From the NCBI GenBank assembly GCA_043228905.1, contig JBHGNT010000017.1, positions 16,864,001-16,928,000 on the forward strand: a stretch of DNA of 64,000 nucleotides, written 5' to 3'. Positions 11,370-21,112 of the stretch are shown here, in pieces. The stretch is from Azolla caroliniana (lineage: Eukaryota; Polypodiophyta). Positions within the stretch are counted from its first letter, which is position 1. The number at the start of each line of letters is the position of its first letter. A program made the position numbers and the translations under genes. A model generated the notes under the pieces. The model ran no database searches. It was not told where the DNA came from and saw nothing but the letters and a program-made list of their open reading frames with translations.

Positions 11370-14300
11370 CTACAAATTCCATGGCATACTATTGTAAATA
11401 CATTCATACACATTAGCACCAACAGTGTATAAACCGGAGCAGCTATTGTATTCTGACATTGGGACGTTGATGCATCTGACCAAATGAGAGTACATATACG
11501 CCGCTGGTTTGTCTTCTAACAGCCTGTACACATATTCGTAGTCATCTAGTTTTGCATAAAAAATGCCTTCGATGTAGAATGTCCCGGCAGATACAAAATT
11601 TCCCCATGCATCTACAATATTCTGCCTTGCACACTGTTTACTAACCGTGCACTTTAATATATAGAAATCAGCACCCTCTGAATTGCCTTCTTCAGCATTT
11701 ACAGCGAAGTTATCCCCAACGCTCAGGACATCACTCAAAGTATCTCTAAGTCCCTCATATGTGAAGTCAGCATTCTGCCCTGTTTCTCCATCAACTGCTT
11801 CCTTATCATTCAGAGTGTGATACTCCCAATTCTGAATGTATGCTTTGTTTAGACAATATCTCCAATTTCCCTGCACACAATGGAAGCAAAAACAAGTCAA
11901 TTCTCTAACCGCAATACAATGACCATCCAACCTGGAATAACCGCGAACAGCATGCAGAGATCGCAATTCGGGAATTCCTTGGCACTCCCAGGTCTTCTCC
12001 CTATTTACTTCATCTATCTTCACTTCCCAAAATTCACATTTGATATCTCGGACTTGCGAGGAATAAACACCTGTGGCACTCGTTGACATATTTGTTCTTA
12101 AAAATTCAACTACATGTGATGCACAATTCATGTGCACACCATCTGTCTTTAGTTGTTCATGGGTAAGTGCCCGCTTTATAACAACCCCTGCACCATCATG
12201 TTCACCTTTACCATGGCCAGACCCAAAAAAATTCCATCTCATCTCCAAACCTGTTATAGCAGGATACCTCCCCACAAAATAAAATGGACGTCGAGCCTTG
12301 AATTGTGACGCAGCTCCGTCAGACCAGACCCAATGTTGAGTAAGCTCCAAACGTTGAGCTAATAACCACTGCCAATGTAACTTAAAACAGTGTTGGACGA
12401 ACAAGGTATCATGCTTCTTATCATCGGAAATAAAGAAATGAATTACTTTTTTAACATCACCTGAAACTCGAAAATATGTTATGTGCACAAAAATGGTTAC
12501 CTGAACTGAACACCAATGCATAGATTGAATTTCATTCTGCTGCTTGAAAGTATAATTCTCTGCGAAATCTACTACTGAGACTACTACATCATTTGGGAAA
12601 TCAGATATGCAAGTCTTAAACTGATGGGCCTGCCATGAATAAATGAAGTTGTGTTTAATGAACTTTCCTAGAGATACTACAAACAGAGACACCAAATCCC
12701 TTGGTTTAAGCATCTTTCGAACTAGATCCTTTCTTTTACACACCTTTCCTTCGAAATTGGTGTTCACTGACTCAAATAACTTCACAGAGATCAATATTTC
12801 ACTACTCAATTCATTTGGACACCACCTAAATCTAGTAGGGCCACAATCTTGACATAAACCCATGACACATTTATGAATATGGAAGATAGCGTCAGTTTCT
12901 CTCGGACACAATATTGAATCTAATAAATAACTCATGGAAGAGATAACGTGCTCAGATGATTTACACTCCTCTTGCGGGCTTGATCGACAGATTGGGCACC
13001 CACATGTGCAAACTGTATTAGTTAGGGATACGCTATGGTGACGTAGTAGATTAACAGAGTCCTTCAGAAAACCCATCTGTACATGGTAAATGCAACAACA
13101 TGTGTATCGATCCTTTAAGCGTCTCACAAAGTGTGGCTTAAGAGACTCGAATGTTCGTAGTTGAACTTTGATAGTTGGATGCATTCGTTTGAACCTAATA
13201 AATAAATCGACCTGCGTAATAAAGGGGAATTAGTTATTCTCGTAACTAGCTAACTATCCTAGTAGCTAATTAGCTATTCTAGTAGCTAGTTAGCTATTCT
13301 AGTAGCTAATTAGCTATCATGGTAGCTAATTAGCTGTCCTAGTAGCTAATTAGTTGTCCTAGTAGCTAATTAGCTATCATGGTAGTTAATTAGCTGTCGT
13401 AGTAGCTAATTAGCTATCATGGTAGCTAATTAGCTATTCTAGTAGCTAATTAGCTATTCTAGTAGCTAATTAGCTATTCTAGTAGCTAATTAGCTATCAT
13501 GGTAGCTAATTAGCTGTCGTAGTAGCTAATTAGCTATCATGGTAGCTAATTAGCTGTCCTAGTAGCTAATTAGTTGTCCTAGTAGCTAATTAGCTATCAT
13601 GGTAGCTAATTAGCTGCTCTAGTAGCTAATTAGCTATCATGGTGGCTAATTAGCTTTCCTAGTAACTAATTAGCTATCATGGTAGCTAATTAGCTTGTCT
13701 AGTAGCTAATTAGCTATCATGGTGGCTAATTAGCTTTCCTAGTAACTAATTAGCTATCATGGTAGCTAATTAGCTGGTCTAGTAGCTAATTAGCTATCAT
13801 GGTAGCTAATTAGCTGGTCTAGTAGCTAATTAGCTATAATGGTGGCTAATTAGCTTTCCTAGTAACTAATTAGCTATCCTGGTAGCTAATTAGCTGGTCT
13901 AGTAGCTAATTAGCTATCATGGTGGCTAATTAGTTGTCCTAGTAACTAATTAGCTATCATGGTAGCTAATTAGCTGGTCTAGTAGCTAATTAGCTATAAT
14001 GGTGGCTAATTAGCTATCCTAACTAATTAGCTATCATGGTAGCTAATTAGCTATCATGGTGGCTAATTAGCTGTCCTAGTAACTAATTAGCTATCATGGT
14101 AGCTAATTAGCTGGTCTAGTAGCTAATTAGTTATAATGGTGGCTAATTAGCTATCCTAACTAATTAGCTATCATGGTAGCAAATTAGCTGGTCTAGTAGC
14201 TAATTAGCTATCACGGTGGCTAATTAGCTATCCTAGTAAGCTAATTAGCTATCATGGTAGCTAATTAGCTTTCCTAGTAGCTAATTAGCTGGTAATAACG

Positions 14301-15481
14301 AAATAACAAACTAGCTACCATGATAGCTAACTAGCTTCTAGTACAACTAATTATTTGGTAGTACCTAAATTAGCTATTGAGAATAGCTAATTAGCTATCA
14401 TGGTAGTAGCTATTGAGAGTAGCCAGTTACCTATGTAGTAGCTATCATAGTAGCTAATTAGCTGGTAATAACGAAATAGCTAACTAGCTACCATGATAGC
14501 TAACTAGCTAGCAATACAGCTAATTATCTGGTAGTACCTAAATTAGCTATTGAGAATAGCTAATTAGCTATCATGGTAGTAACTATTGAGAGTAGCTAGT
14601 TACCTATGTAGTAGCGATCCTAGTAGCTAACTAAGGTAAATGTAACTGATAAGCTAATTAGCTTTTCTGCTAACTGAGCTAATTAACTTTCCGAGTAGAG
14701 TCAAAACAAATGTTGAGATAAATGTAAATACCTGAGGTACATCAAGAAGATGAATGGGATGCTCCTCGTATTGATTTCTTCCAACACGTTTCCTGCATAA
14801 ATCCTTTTTATTGGGTGAAACCCTACTCTCATTAGTCCAAAACATTGTGATTACATCCTTGATTTCAAATGTTATGGGTGTCATTGGCTTACATCTTGTA
14901 GTTAGCTTTAGTAGACTAGTTCCTTCACCCGAGGAAATTATACGGTTCATTGTATTGTACACTGTTTTTCTACTAACACCAATTACCTTAGATAGCTCAC
15001 TGATGTTTATATCGTCAACATCACTATTAAGTAACATCATTAGACTAGACCTTTTTAAGACAAGATCATCTTCTGACCTGCTCATGGATACGAAACTATT
15101 ACGAAGATTATTTACTAAAATAGATGATATGTTTGCATTAAGACCATCACAATCAACTAAGTCCTTTATCGATGGATCATTACATATTCCATAAAGTACT
15201 ACCTTCTTTTCTTCATTGCTGATGTGCTTGGTTTGAACATTGAAATAGTCTACAACCTTTCTCTCTATGATGGTAGTCGCATTACTTACATTCTCAGCTA
15301 AACTATCCTTACCTTTACTGAGTGTGGCTTTCGTATCCTTCAACAATTGACGATGTTTCCTTTTTTTTTCTGCCCAATAGTTTCGTATGGCTTGTTGTGT
15401 CCTGATAACATCATCCCTATCCTTATGATCATTGAGGGGTAATTCTAAACACCCTTCTTCCCCTTCCATTTGGCTAGACAT
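11370..15481 (-). CDS. TE1 DDE-type transposase with N-terminal helix-turn-helix
   Basis: Two exons on the minus strand, 15481-14732 and 13211-11370, join in phase and give about 863 residues. The start chosen is the ATG at 15481 (MSSQMEGEEG); the open frame extends further upstream only into hydrophobic, unlikely sequence. The N-terminal exon has a charged region and a helix-turn-helix (ISELSKVIGVSRKTVYNTM). The second exon opens with LFIRFKRMHPTIKVQLRTFE and a Cys/His-rich stretch (CTCGCPICR), then the likely catalytic core: VVSVVDFAEN (D about 465), WVWSDGAASQFK (D about 548) and GSGHGKGEHDGAG (E/D about 587-589). This SDGxxSQFK...HGKGxxDG signature is familiar from uncharacterised transposase-like proteins of animals and protists. 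The superfamily name is not certain, and the third acidic residue is inferred. Confidence 0.72.
13235..14690. repeat. TAGCTAATTAGCTA palindrome array in transposase intron
   Basis: About 1.45 kb of the 14-bp palindrome at a near-regular spacing of about 22 bp, with linkers TCCTAG, TCATGG and GGTCTAG alternating. The right third (14290-14650) is less regular and contains a direct duplication (GGTAATAACGAAATA at about 14291 and 14462). It is the only intron of the transposase gene. Its linkers and spacing differ from the array in the accessory gene, so the two expanded independently. Confidence 0.9.
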
Positions 15482-15639
15482 GTTAACCCTAAATTTCCAG
15501 AAAAAAAAACAAGTATTAAAGATGGCTATGGGCAACAACAATACACAAAAATATTCCACACAATACACAAGATTAGACACAACAATACACAAGATAATCA
15601 ATAGACAAAAAAGTTATTGCAATCCAAGACCGAACAGTA

Positions 15640-16480
15640 GAGGATTTCACTCCGTTGGATCCAACAGTTGAGGAGGCGATCCAAGACCGACCAATGGCAA
15701 CAACTGAGTGTAGAATGTTGTCGTTGGATGAGTGAACTCCGTCAAATCGAAATGTGGAAGTAATCCGGGACTGGACAGTAGTGGCAACTGAGTATAGAAT
15801 GATGGCAATGAAGGAGAGAACCCCGTCAGATTGAACAGTTACCGATGATGCTTGAAACGCACATAGAAGGCACTTGAGAATAGAGTGGCATAGAGAAGAG
15901 AACCCCGTCAGATTGAACAGTTACCAATGATGCTTGAAACGCATAGTAGCGGCCCCTGAGTGAGAGTGGAAAAGAGAAGAGAACCCCGTCAGATTGAATA
16001 GCTCTTTGATTATGCTTGGAACGCACAGTAACAACCCCTGAGTGTAGAGTGGCAAAGAGAAGAGAACCCCGTCAGATTGAACAGCTCTTTGATGATGCTT
16101 GGAACGCACAGCAGCGGCCCCTGAGTGTAGAGTGGCACAGAGAAGAGAACCCCCTCAGATTGAACAGCTCTTTGATGATGCTTGGAACGCACAATAATGG
16201 CCCCTGAGTGTAGAGTGGCACAGAGAAGAGAACCCCCTCAGATTGAACAGCTCTTTGATGATGCTTGGAACGCACAGTAATGGCCCCTGAGTGTAGAGTG
16301 GCACAGAGAAGAGAACCCCGTCAGATTGAACAACTCTTTGATGATGCTTGGAATGCACAGTAGTGGCCCCTGAGTGTAGAGTGTCACAGAGAAGAGAACC
16401 CCGTCAGATTGAGCAACTCTTTGATGATGCTTGGAACGCACAGTAGCGGCCCCTCAGTGTAGAGTGGCGGCAGGTGGACT
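15640..16480. repeat. 83-bp tandem repeat near TE1 right end
   Basis: Units of 83 bp beginning GTAGAGTGGCACAGAGAAG stand head to tail, at least six of them nearly identical from about 15960 to 16480, with more diverged copies to about 15640. Each contains GAACCCCGTCAGATTGAAC. The open frames seen across them in several phases follow from a repeat length that is not a multiple of three and are not genes. The block lies upstream of the transposase start and may hold its promoter. Confidence 0.85.
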
Positions 16481-16796
16481 CGATAGGGTTTAGCAACAGT
16501 GGTAGCAACTAACCCACAGTACTCAACTAGAGATGGCCTACGTGATGTGGCAAAGGATCATGCATAATGGACCTAGGAATTCGATATATAATTTATGGTA
16601 CACATTTATGGTGCACACATCAATTTATGTTGCACATTTATGGCACTCATTTACATATGTAATTAAAACACTCTAGTATTTTCAATGGTAGTTTTTTGCA
16701 TACTTAATTTATTAATGATGGCTTTTTACTAAAATGACTATTTATCAATGGTAGCTTTTTGCATAGCTAATTAGCTATGTCAAGGACATAGCTAAT

Positions 16797-16820
16797 TGTT
16801 TCCACTCGTATGCTTCCACC
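16797..16820 (-). repeat. TE1 right terminal inverted repeat
   Basis: Reads on the minus strand as GGTGGAAGCATACGAGTGG and onward; 21 of 24 positions match the left end. TAGCTAATTAGCTA lies just inside. Confidence 0.85.
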
Positions 16821-16826
16821 CTTGTG
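16821..16826. repeat. target site duplication of TE1, right copy
   Basis: CTTGTG, identical to 5079-5084. Confidence 0.85.
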
Positions 16827-16873
16827 TATTTTCTGAACCTCCTTATTTATATTACATACACACAACTTGCATC

Positions 16874-17694
16874 ATGGAACAAGTTTTGAACACTGTTGGA
16901 GCGATCTCTCTGACCGAGACCTATCCACTCCAATTTGCATCTCACACACAAGTTGAGATCACTATTGAGCAATTGCTCACGGCTACCTTGAATCAATTGG
17001 CCGAAATGAGGCAAGTGAATATGGCTTTGGAGAAGAAATTCCAAGAATTGACTATTGAGTCCAAGAGAGAAGGTGAACCTTCTTTCGTAGTCACGCCATT
17101 CAAGGGAGATAAGAAAGAAAGAACCAAGGAGGTCATTAGCACTTGTCTTGGTCGTTGGGAGTCTCACTTTGAGCTCCATCCCAAGCCCGATGCTGTGAAA
17201 ATTGGTTATGTCGGTCATGAGTTAGGTGGCCGAGCTATTGCTTGGTGGTGCGGCCTAAGGACTGCAAAGAACTTACCCACAACTTTGAAAGGTTTCATCG
17301 ATGTTTTTAAGAAACAGTTCTTGTAGCCACCGTCTCAAACTGAACAAGCACAAACCTTGCTCATGTTGTTGAGCAAGCCATTTACCTCTGCTGAGAATTA
17401 TGCACATCATGCTCGAACCCAGATTCAAAACTCAGGACTTACGGGTGAGAAATAGTTTGTTGCTTGTTTTTGAATGGTATTCCTATTGGGGATTACCATT
17501 GGATTGGCCATGACAAGGACCCCACAACTTTTGAGGAAGCCATCAACAATTTACTTCAATACCATAGGACTTCCAAGTTCATTGGGAAATGTAAGAAATC
17601 CATTGAAACTCTTGACCGCGACTTAAAGAAACCAACCTCTTCTGTGCATATTGCAAGAAGCGGGCCACACAAAGGATACTTGTCAGCGTCTTGA
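16874..17694 (+). pseudogene. gypsy-type gag remnant
   Basis: The frame from the ATG at 16874 encodes a retrotransposon Gag core. GHELGGRAIAWWCGLR and GFIDVFKKQFL fit the pattern of plant gypsy Gag. A TAG at about 17324 and a later stop near 17453 break it, and a further frame (GIPIGDYHW to about 17694) continues the homology. No protease or polymerase follows, because the copia LTR begins at 17723. TE1 inserted about 50 bp upstream of this start. Confidence 0.6.
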
Positions 17695-17722
17695 GAGGAA
17701 GTCAATGAACACCCCTCCTCAA

Positions 17723-18114
17723 TGTTGAGAAGCAAGCTCAACAAAGGTATGTGATGCTTATTAAGAAATAACCTATAGTAGTTATTAGCTAATTAGCTAC
17801 TAGTGGACATAAAGGTGAAACAACTATTTAGCTACTGATAGCTAATTAGCTCCATATGTAAGTGACTTATAACTTAGGTAAAAAGTAAGTAGAAAAGAGA
17901 GTAAGAGTGAGAGTAGAGAAGAGAGTAGTAAAGAATAGAGAACAGAAAACTGATGAGAGCGAGTTGAGCTTTGCGTGTAATCAAATAAAAGAAGCTTTTT
18001 GGTTTGCTAGACAGAGGTAAGTCTCCTTCCCCTTCCTTTTTGTCTTGCGTACTAAACGATCTAGCACATCACGATTCACTGTGCACACAAAAGAGCCGTA
18101 GTGCCTTCGTAACA
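17723..18114 (+). repeat. copia family A 5' LTR
   Basis: Begins TGTTGAGAAGCAAGCTCAACA and ends CTTCGTAACA, 392 bp, followed at once by a primer site. The first 21 bases resemble the start of the copia B LTR (TGTTGAGCGGCAAGCTCAAC), but the rest is unrelated. Two TAGCTAATTAGCT palindromes lie near 17790 and 17840. Confidence 0.6.
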
Positions 18115-18127
18115 TGGTATTAGAGTA
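18115..18127 (+). promoter_or_regulatory. copia A primer binding site
   Basis: TGGTATTAGAGTA directly follows the LTR. It is one or two changes from TGGTATCAGAGC, complementary to initiator methionine tRNA, which plant copia elements use. Confidence 0.7.
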
Positions 18128-18248
18128 GAGTTGCTCATAAAGAAGATTAGAGCATTACAAATCTGAGAAGTTTGGTTCTGGTTGCTAATCTAAATCAAAG
18201 AGTTGTCTGTAAAGTTAATCGTAGCAAAAGACCTAATTGAAAGAGAAA

Positions 18249-19370
18249 ATGGTTGTTGAGAATTGAAGCCAAATAGTGACAGAAAAGCTAGATAAAAACT
18301 ATTTCCCTGCGTGGAAATTCAGAATGAAAAATTTCCTGATTGGAAAAGGATACTGGGATTACAATTAAGAAGACCTAGAAGTGGCTCCAGAGATCCCTGA
18401 AGAAAATGCAACTGCTGCACAGATTAAAGCATTTAAGGAATGGAATCTAGGGGCAAGGAAAGTATTGCATTGGTTCTCACTTAGCATCTTAGATTCGATG
18501 CTTGGACACATACAAGATGTTATACTTCCAAAAGAAACTTGGGATAGTTTGGTAAAACTGTTTGCAGTGAACACAAAGGCTAGAAAGCTTCAGTTGAAGA
18601 CTAAGCTAAATACTTTGGAAAAAGGTAAGATGTCAGTGAATGAGTATGCTCTGAAAATAAAGAGCATATGTGAATCACTTGCTTCTATTAATGTGAAAGT
18701 AGAAGATGATGATAAGGTGGAAATATGCTTAAGAGGTTTAGGACCTCAATATAAAAGCTTCAAAACATCTATTCTCACAAGGGATAGCATCCCAAGTTTT
18801 CCAGATCTGGTTTCAATGCTTGTAGTGGAACAAAGAAATCAGATGGATGATCTAAACAAAGGAAACTCTGAGACTGAGGGGCAAGCCCTCTTCAATACTG
18901 CTGGAAGAGGCCGTGGAAGATTTGGTTCAACTAGAACCAACAACAATAGTTATCAAGGAAGAGGACAACAGGTTACAAGTGGAAGAAACAACATCAAAGG
19001 CAAGGGGAGCAATCGAGGTAGAGGTAAGCAAACTTATTTGAATGATGATGGTTGTTGGTATTGTGGAAAACCAGGCCATACATAGGTTGAATGCTATAAA
19101 AAGAAAAATGATGAAAAAAGAGGGAAGAGACAATAAAGTAATTATGCTTCAACCAGTGAAGACTATGATAAAGATGGTGCATTTGTGGTGCAACATGAAA
19201 CAACAGCAATGGCTGAATGTTCACAGAGATGCAATGAAGAGTTTATGTGGTATGTAGATTCTGGGGCATCTAATTATATGACAGGACATGAAAACTGGTT
19301 TGAAAGTCTAAGAGAACCAGAGATTCCTGGTTATGTACAGACAAGTGATAATACTACTCACCAAATAGAG
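18249..19370 (+). pseudogene. copia A gag and start of protease
   Basis: A copia-type Gag of about 370 codons begins at the ATG at 18249. Conserved phrases are KNYFPAWKFRMKNFL, the UBN2-type Gag core around ARKLQLKTKLNTLEKGKMSV, and a basic glycine-rich tail. The CCHC zinc knuckle (CWYCGKPGHT, then VEC) follows near 19055-19090, and the protease start VDSGASNYMTG is near 19255. At least four in-frame stops (codon 6, near 18366, inside the knuckle, near 19135) kill it. Homology ends abruptly at about 19370, where the sequence changes to the RNase H end of another copia family. Confidence 0.75.
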
Positions 19371-20330
19371 CATGTTTGTGAAGCCATATGGCTTTGGCGA
19401 CTGTTGCGTGACCTCGGATCGAGGTGTCGACCCTGATCCTGATCTACTGAGACAACATGAGCAGCATTCAGCTCGCCAAGAACCCTGTATTCCATGCTCA
19501 GACAAAGTACATAGAAGTGCATTATCACTTTGTTCGTGAGCGAGTCCTGAGTGGTGAAGTTGAACTTCGGTATATTCCCACAGATCGGCAGGTTGCCGAC
19601 ATCTTCACCAAGTCACTAGGATCCGACAAGTTGCAGCATTTTTCGGACATGCTCAGTATTCAACATCTCGATGTGTTGCACTTGAGGGGGACAAAAGGAA
19701 TTTAAGGGAACGGATGGCACTGGACAAGGAGCCGGAGAGGAAGAAAGAACCAACAAAGTGGGAGTCAAAGGGAAAAAGGAAGCTGAGTCGACAAAGGAAG
19801 TCGGCACATCTGAACAAGTCGGAACGAGCGGTAGAGTCAAGAAGGACAGAGCCGACCGGAAGGAGAAGGCCAAGACCCGTACATGGTCTGATATGGTGAA
19901 GGGCCTAAAACCGGAAGACGAGTTGGAGAACACCGACTCGAACAAGAGCCGGAACAAATTGGGAGCGACCGATGAGGAGAAGACCTGGAACGAATCGAAG
20001 GAAACCGATTCGGTTCAAGATTCGGAGAAGCCGGATCAACTAAAGGCCAAACGGACACAGATGCAATGGAAGTCAACGCCAACACGAAGGAACTGATGGG
20101 TCAGCAAGTGTCGGAGTCGCAATAGTGAGGGAGCTGAAATGGGCCTGTTGAGGAGACAAGCCGACCGAGGAGGTTGAGGTGCGTAGAACCAGAAGGGTCA
20201 CGGCAAAAGGGACCGGACCGGATGAGGAGCGCGAGCTAGGCGGAGTGATGCCAGAAGGAGCTGGGTAGAAGAACCGGCTACCATGAACACTAACACCACG
20301 ATTAGACTTCAAGTTGAGCTTCAGGGGGAG
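19371..20330 (+). pseudogene. copia B RNase H end plus C-terminal extension
   Basis: From CEAIWLWRLLRDL onward the sequence matches the RNase H end of the minus-strand copia at 30.4-31.0 kb (AKNPVFHAQTKYIEVHYHF, DRQVADIFTKSLGSDKLQH), with frame breaks. After the normal end of copia RNase H a lysine/glutamate-rich stretch (EVGTSEQVGTSGRVKKDRA, KTRTWSDMVKGL) continues to about 20085. The same extension occurs in the other copia copy, so it is part of that family. A polypurine tract (TTCAGGGGGAG) ends at 20330. Confidence 0.7.
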
Positions 20331-20454
20331 TGTTGAGCGGTAAGCTCAACAGGATCCAGATCGGCTGAATAAGCCTGGGCCGGATCGGTGAGCCGATGAG
20401 CAAGACGGATCGGTGAGCCGATGAACGAGACAGATCGGTGAGCCAGTGAGCCGG
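20331..20454 (+). repeat. copia B 3' LTR, left part, split by G1
   Basis: Starts TGTTGAGCGGTAAGCTCAAC after a polypurine tract. It matches the LTRs at 29605-30003 and 37757-38155 (reverse complement) through ATCGGCTGAATAAGCCTG. It contains a locally repeated GATCGGTGAGCCGATGA unit. It is interrupted at 20454 by G1 and resumes at 27433. Confidence 0.8.
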
Positions 20455-21016
20455 TGTCGTGAAGAAAACCGTCCACAAGCGGAATCGGTGCACCAGAGCA
20501 TAGGAACCGGCTCTTCATGCACGTGCGCCTTATGTTGTACATAGGAGATCCTAGGCGGGCAGATTCGGTAGGTAGGAAGTAAAGGGGAAACGGCTCCTTC
20601 CTAGCCTATAAAAAGAAGGAAGACGAGGAGGAGAAAAGGGGATCGCGGAGAGTCGAGGACGAAGTGCTGTCGGTTTGCGTGCGAAGGCTTCTCTCTCTCT
20701 CTCTCTCTTTCTGGTTGCAAACGCCATAGCTTCCTTCTGCGCAGGTTTCGGGAGGCCCGCGCTGCTTTGAGGAATCCCCGAGTGCTTCCGGCAGCACCTC
20801 CAACATACTCATTCCCCTCTGTGCGTTTACAAGAAGGTATCGGCATCTGTTCGCCGGCCTGTTCGGTTGTAACCGACTTCGTGTTTTGTTGTCTTCATGT
20901 TCTTGTTGTTTGTCTTGTCAATACATACATACTTTCGTGTCTTTCTGTGTCGCTGTCCCACTCGCGTCTTTGCGTCGAAGGGCCGTGTCCCTGTGAATCT
21001 ACGCTCGCACGTAGTG

Positions 21017-21054
<38 letters not shown>

Positions 21055-21068
21055 GGAATACCTAGACA
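20455..21068 (+). repeat. G1 5' LTR
   Basis: 614 bp. It contains a TATA box (CTATAAAAAG near 20606) and two CT microsatellites. Relative to the 3' LTR it lacks about 60 bp between the second CT run and the terminal GAATACCT. Open frames across it are not coding. Confidence 0.88.
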
Positions 21069-21072
21069 TATT

Positions 21073-21090
21073 TGGTGAACCCGACGTGAA
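21073..21090 (+). promoter_or_regulatory. G1 primer binding site
   Basis: TGGTGAACCCGACGTGAA lies 4 bp inside the LTR. G2 has the same site with two changes. The primer tRNA was not identified. Confidence 0.7.
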
Positions 21091-21112
21091 GGAGGCGGCA
21101 GAAGAGCAGAAG

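Larger units (their letters stand above)
5085..16820. mobile_element. TE1: complete 11.7-kb DNA transposon
   Basis: The ends are imperfect terminal inverted repeats of about 24 bp (GGTRRAAGCATRCGAGTGGA then AACA; 21 of 24 match), flanked by a perfect 6-bp direct repeat CTTGTG. Inside the ends both sides carry one or two TAGCTAATTAGCTA palindromes. The element then has a telo-box-like tandem repeat on the left and an 83-bp tandem repeat on the right. It encodes two convergent spliced genes: a RING/FCP1-like accessory protein (+) and a DDE-type transposase with an N-terminal helix-turn-helix (-). Both genes have one very large intron made of TAGCTAATTAGCTA palindrome arrays. Cut-and-paste DNA transposons of several superfamilies duplicate 6-9 bp; I cannot assign this one to a named superfamily. 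Confidence 0.88.

Noticed and set aside
7585-14690. TAGCTAATTAGCTA as a centromeric or telomeric satellite
   Set aside because: The arrays are confined to two introns of one transposon, flanked by in-phase exons, and differ in linkers and spacing.
15826-16441. Family of overlapping minus-strand open frames of about 67 codons
   Set aside because: They are staggered by the 83-bp repeat length and read the same repeat in different phases; no start context or domain supports them.
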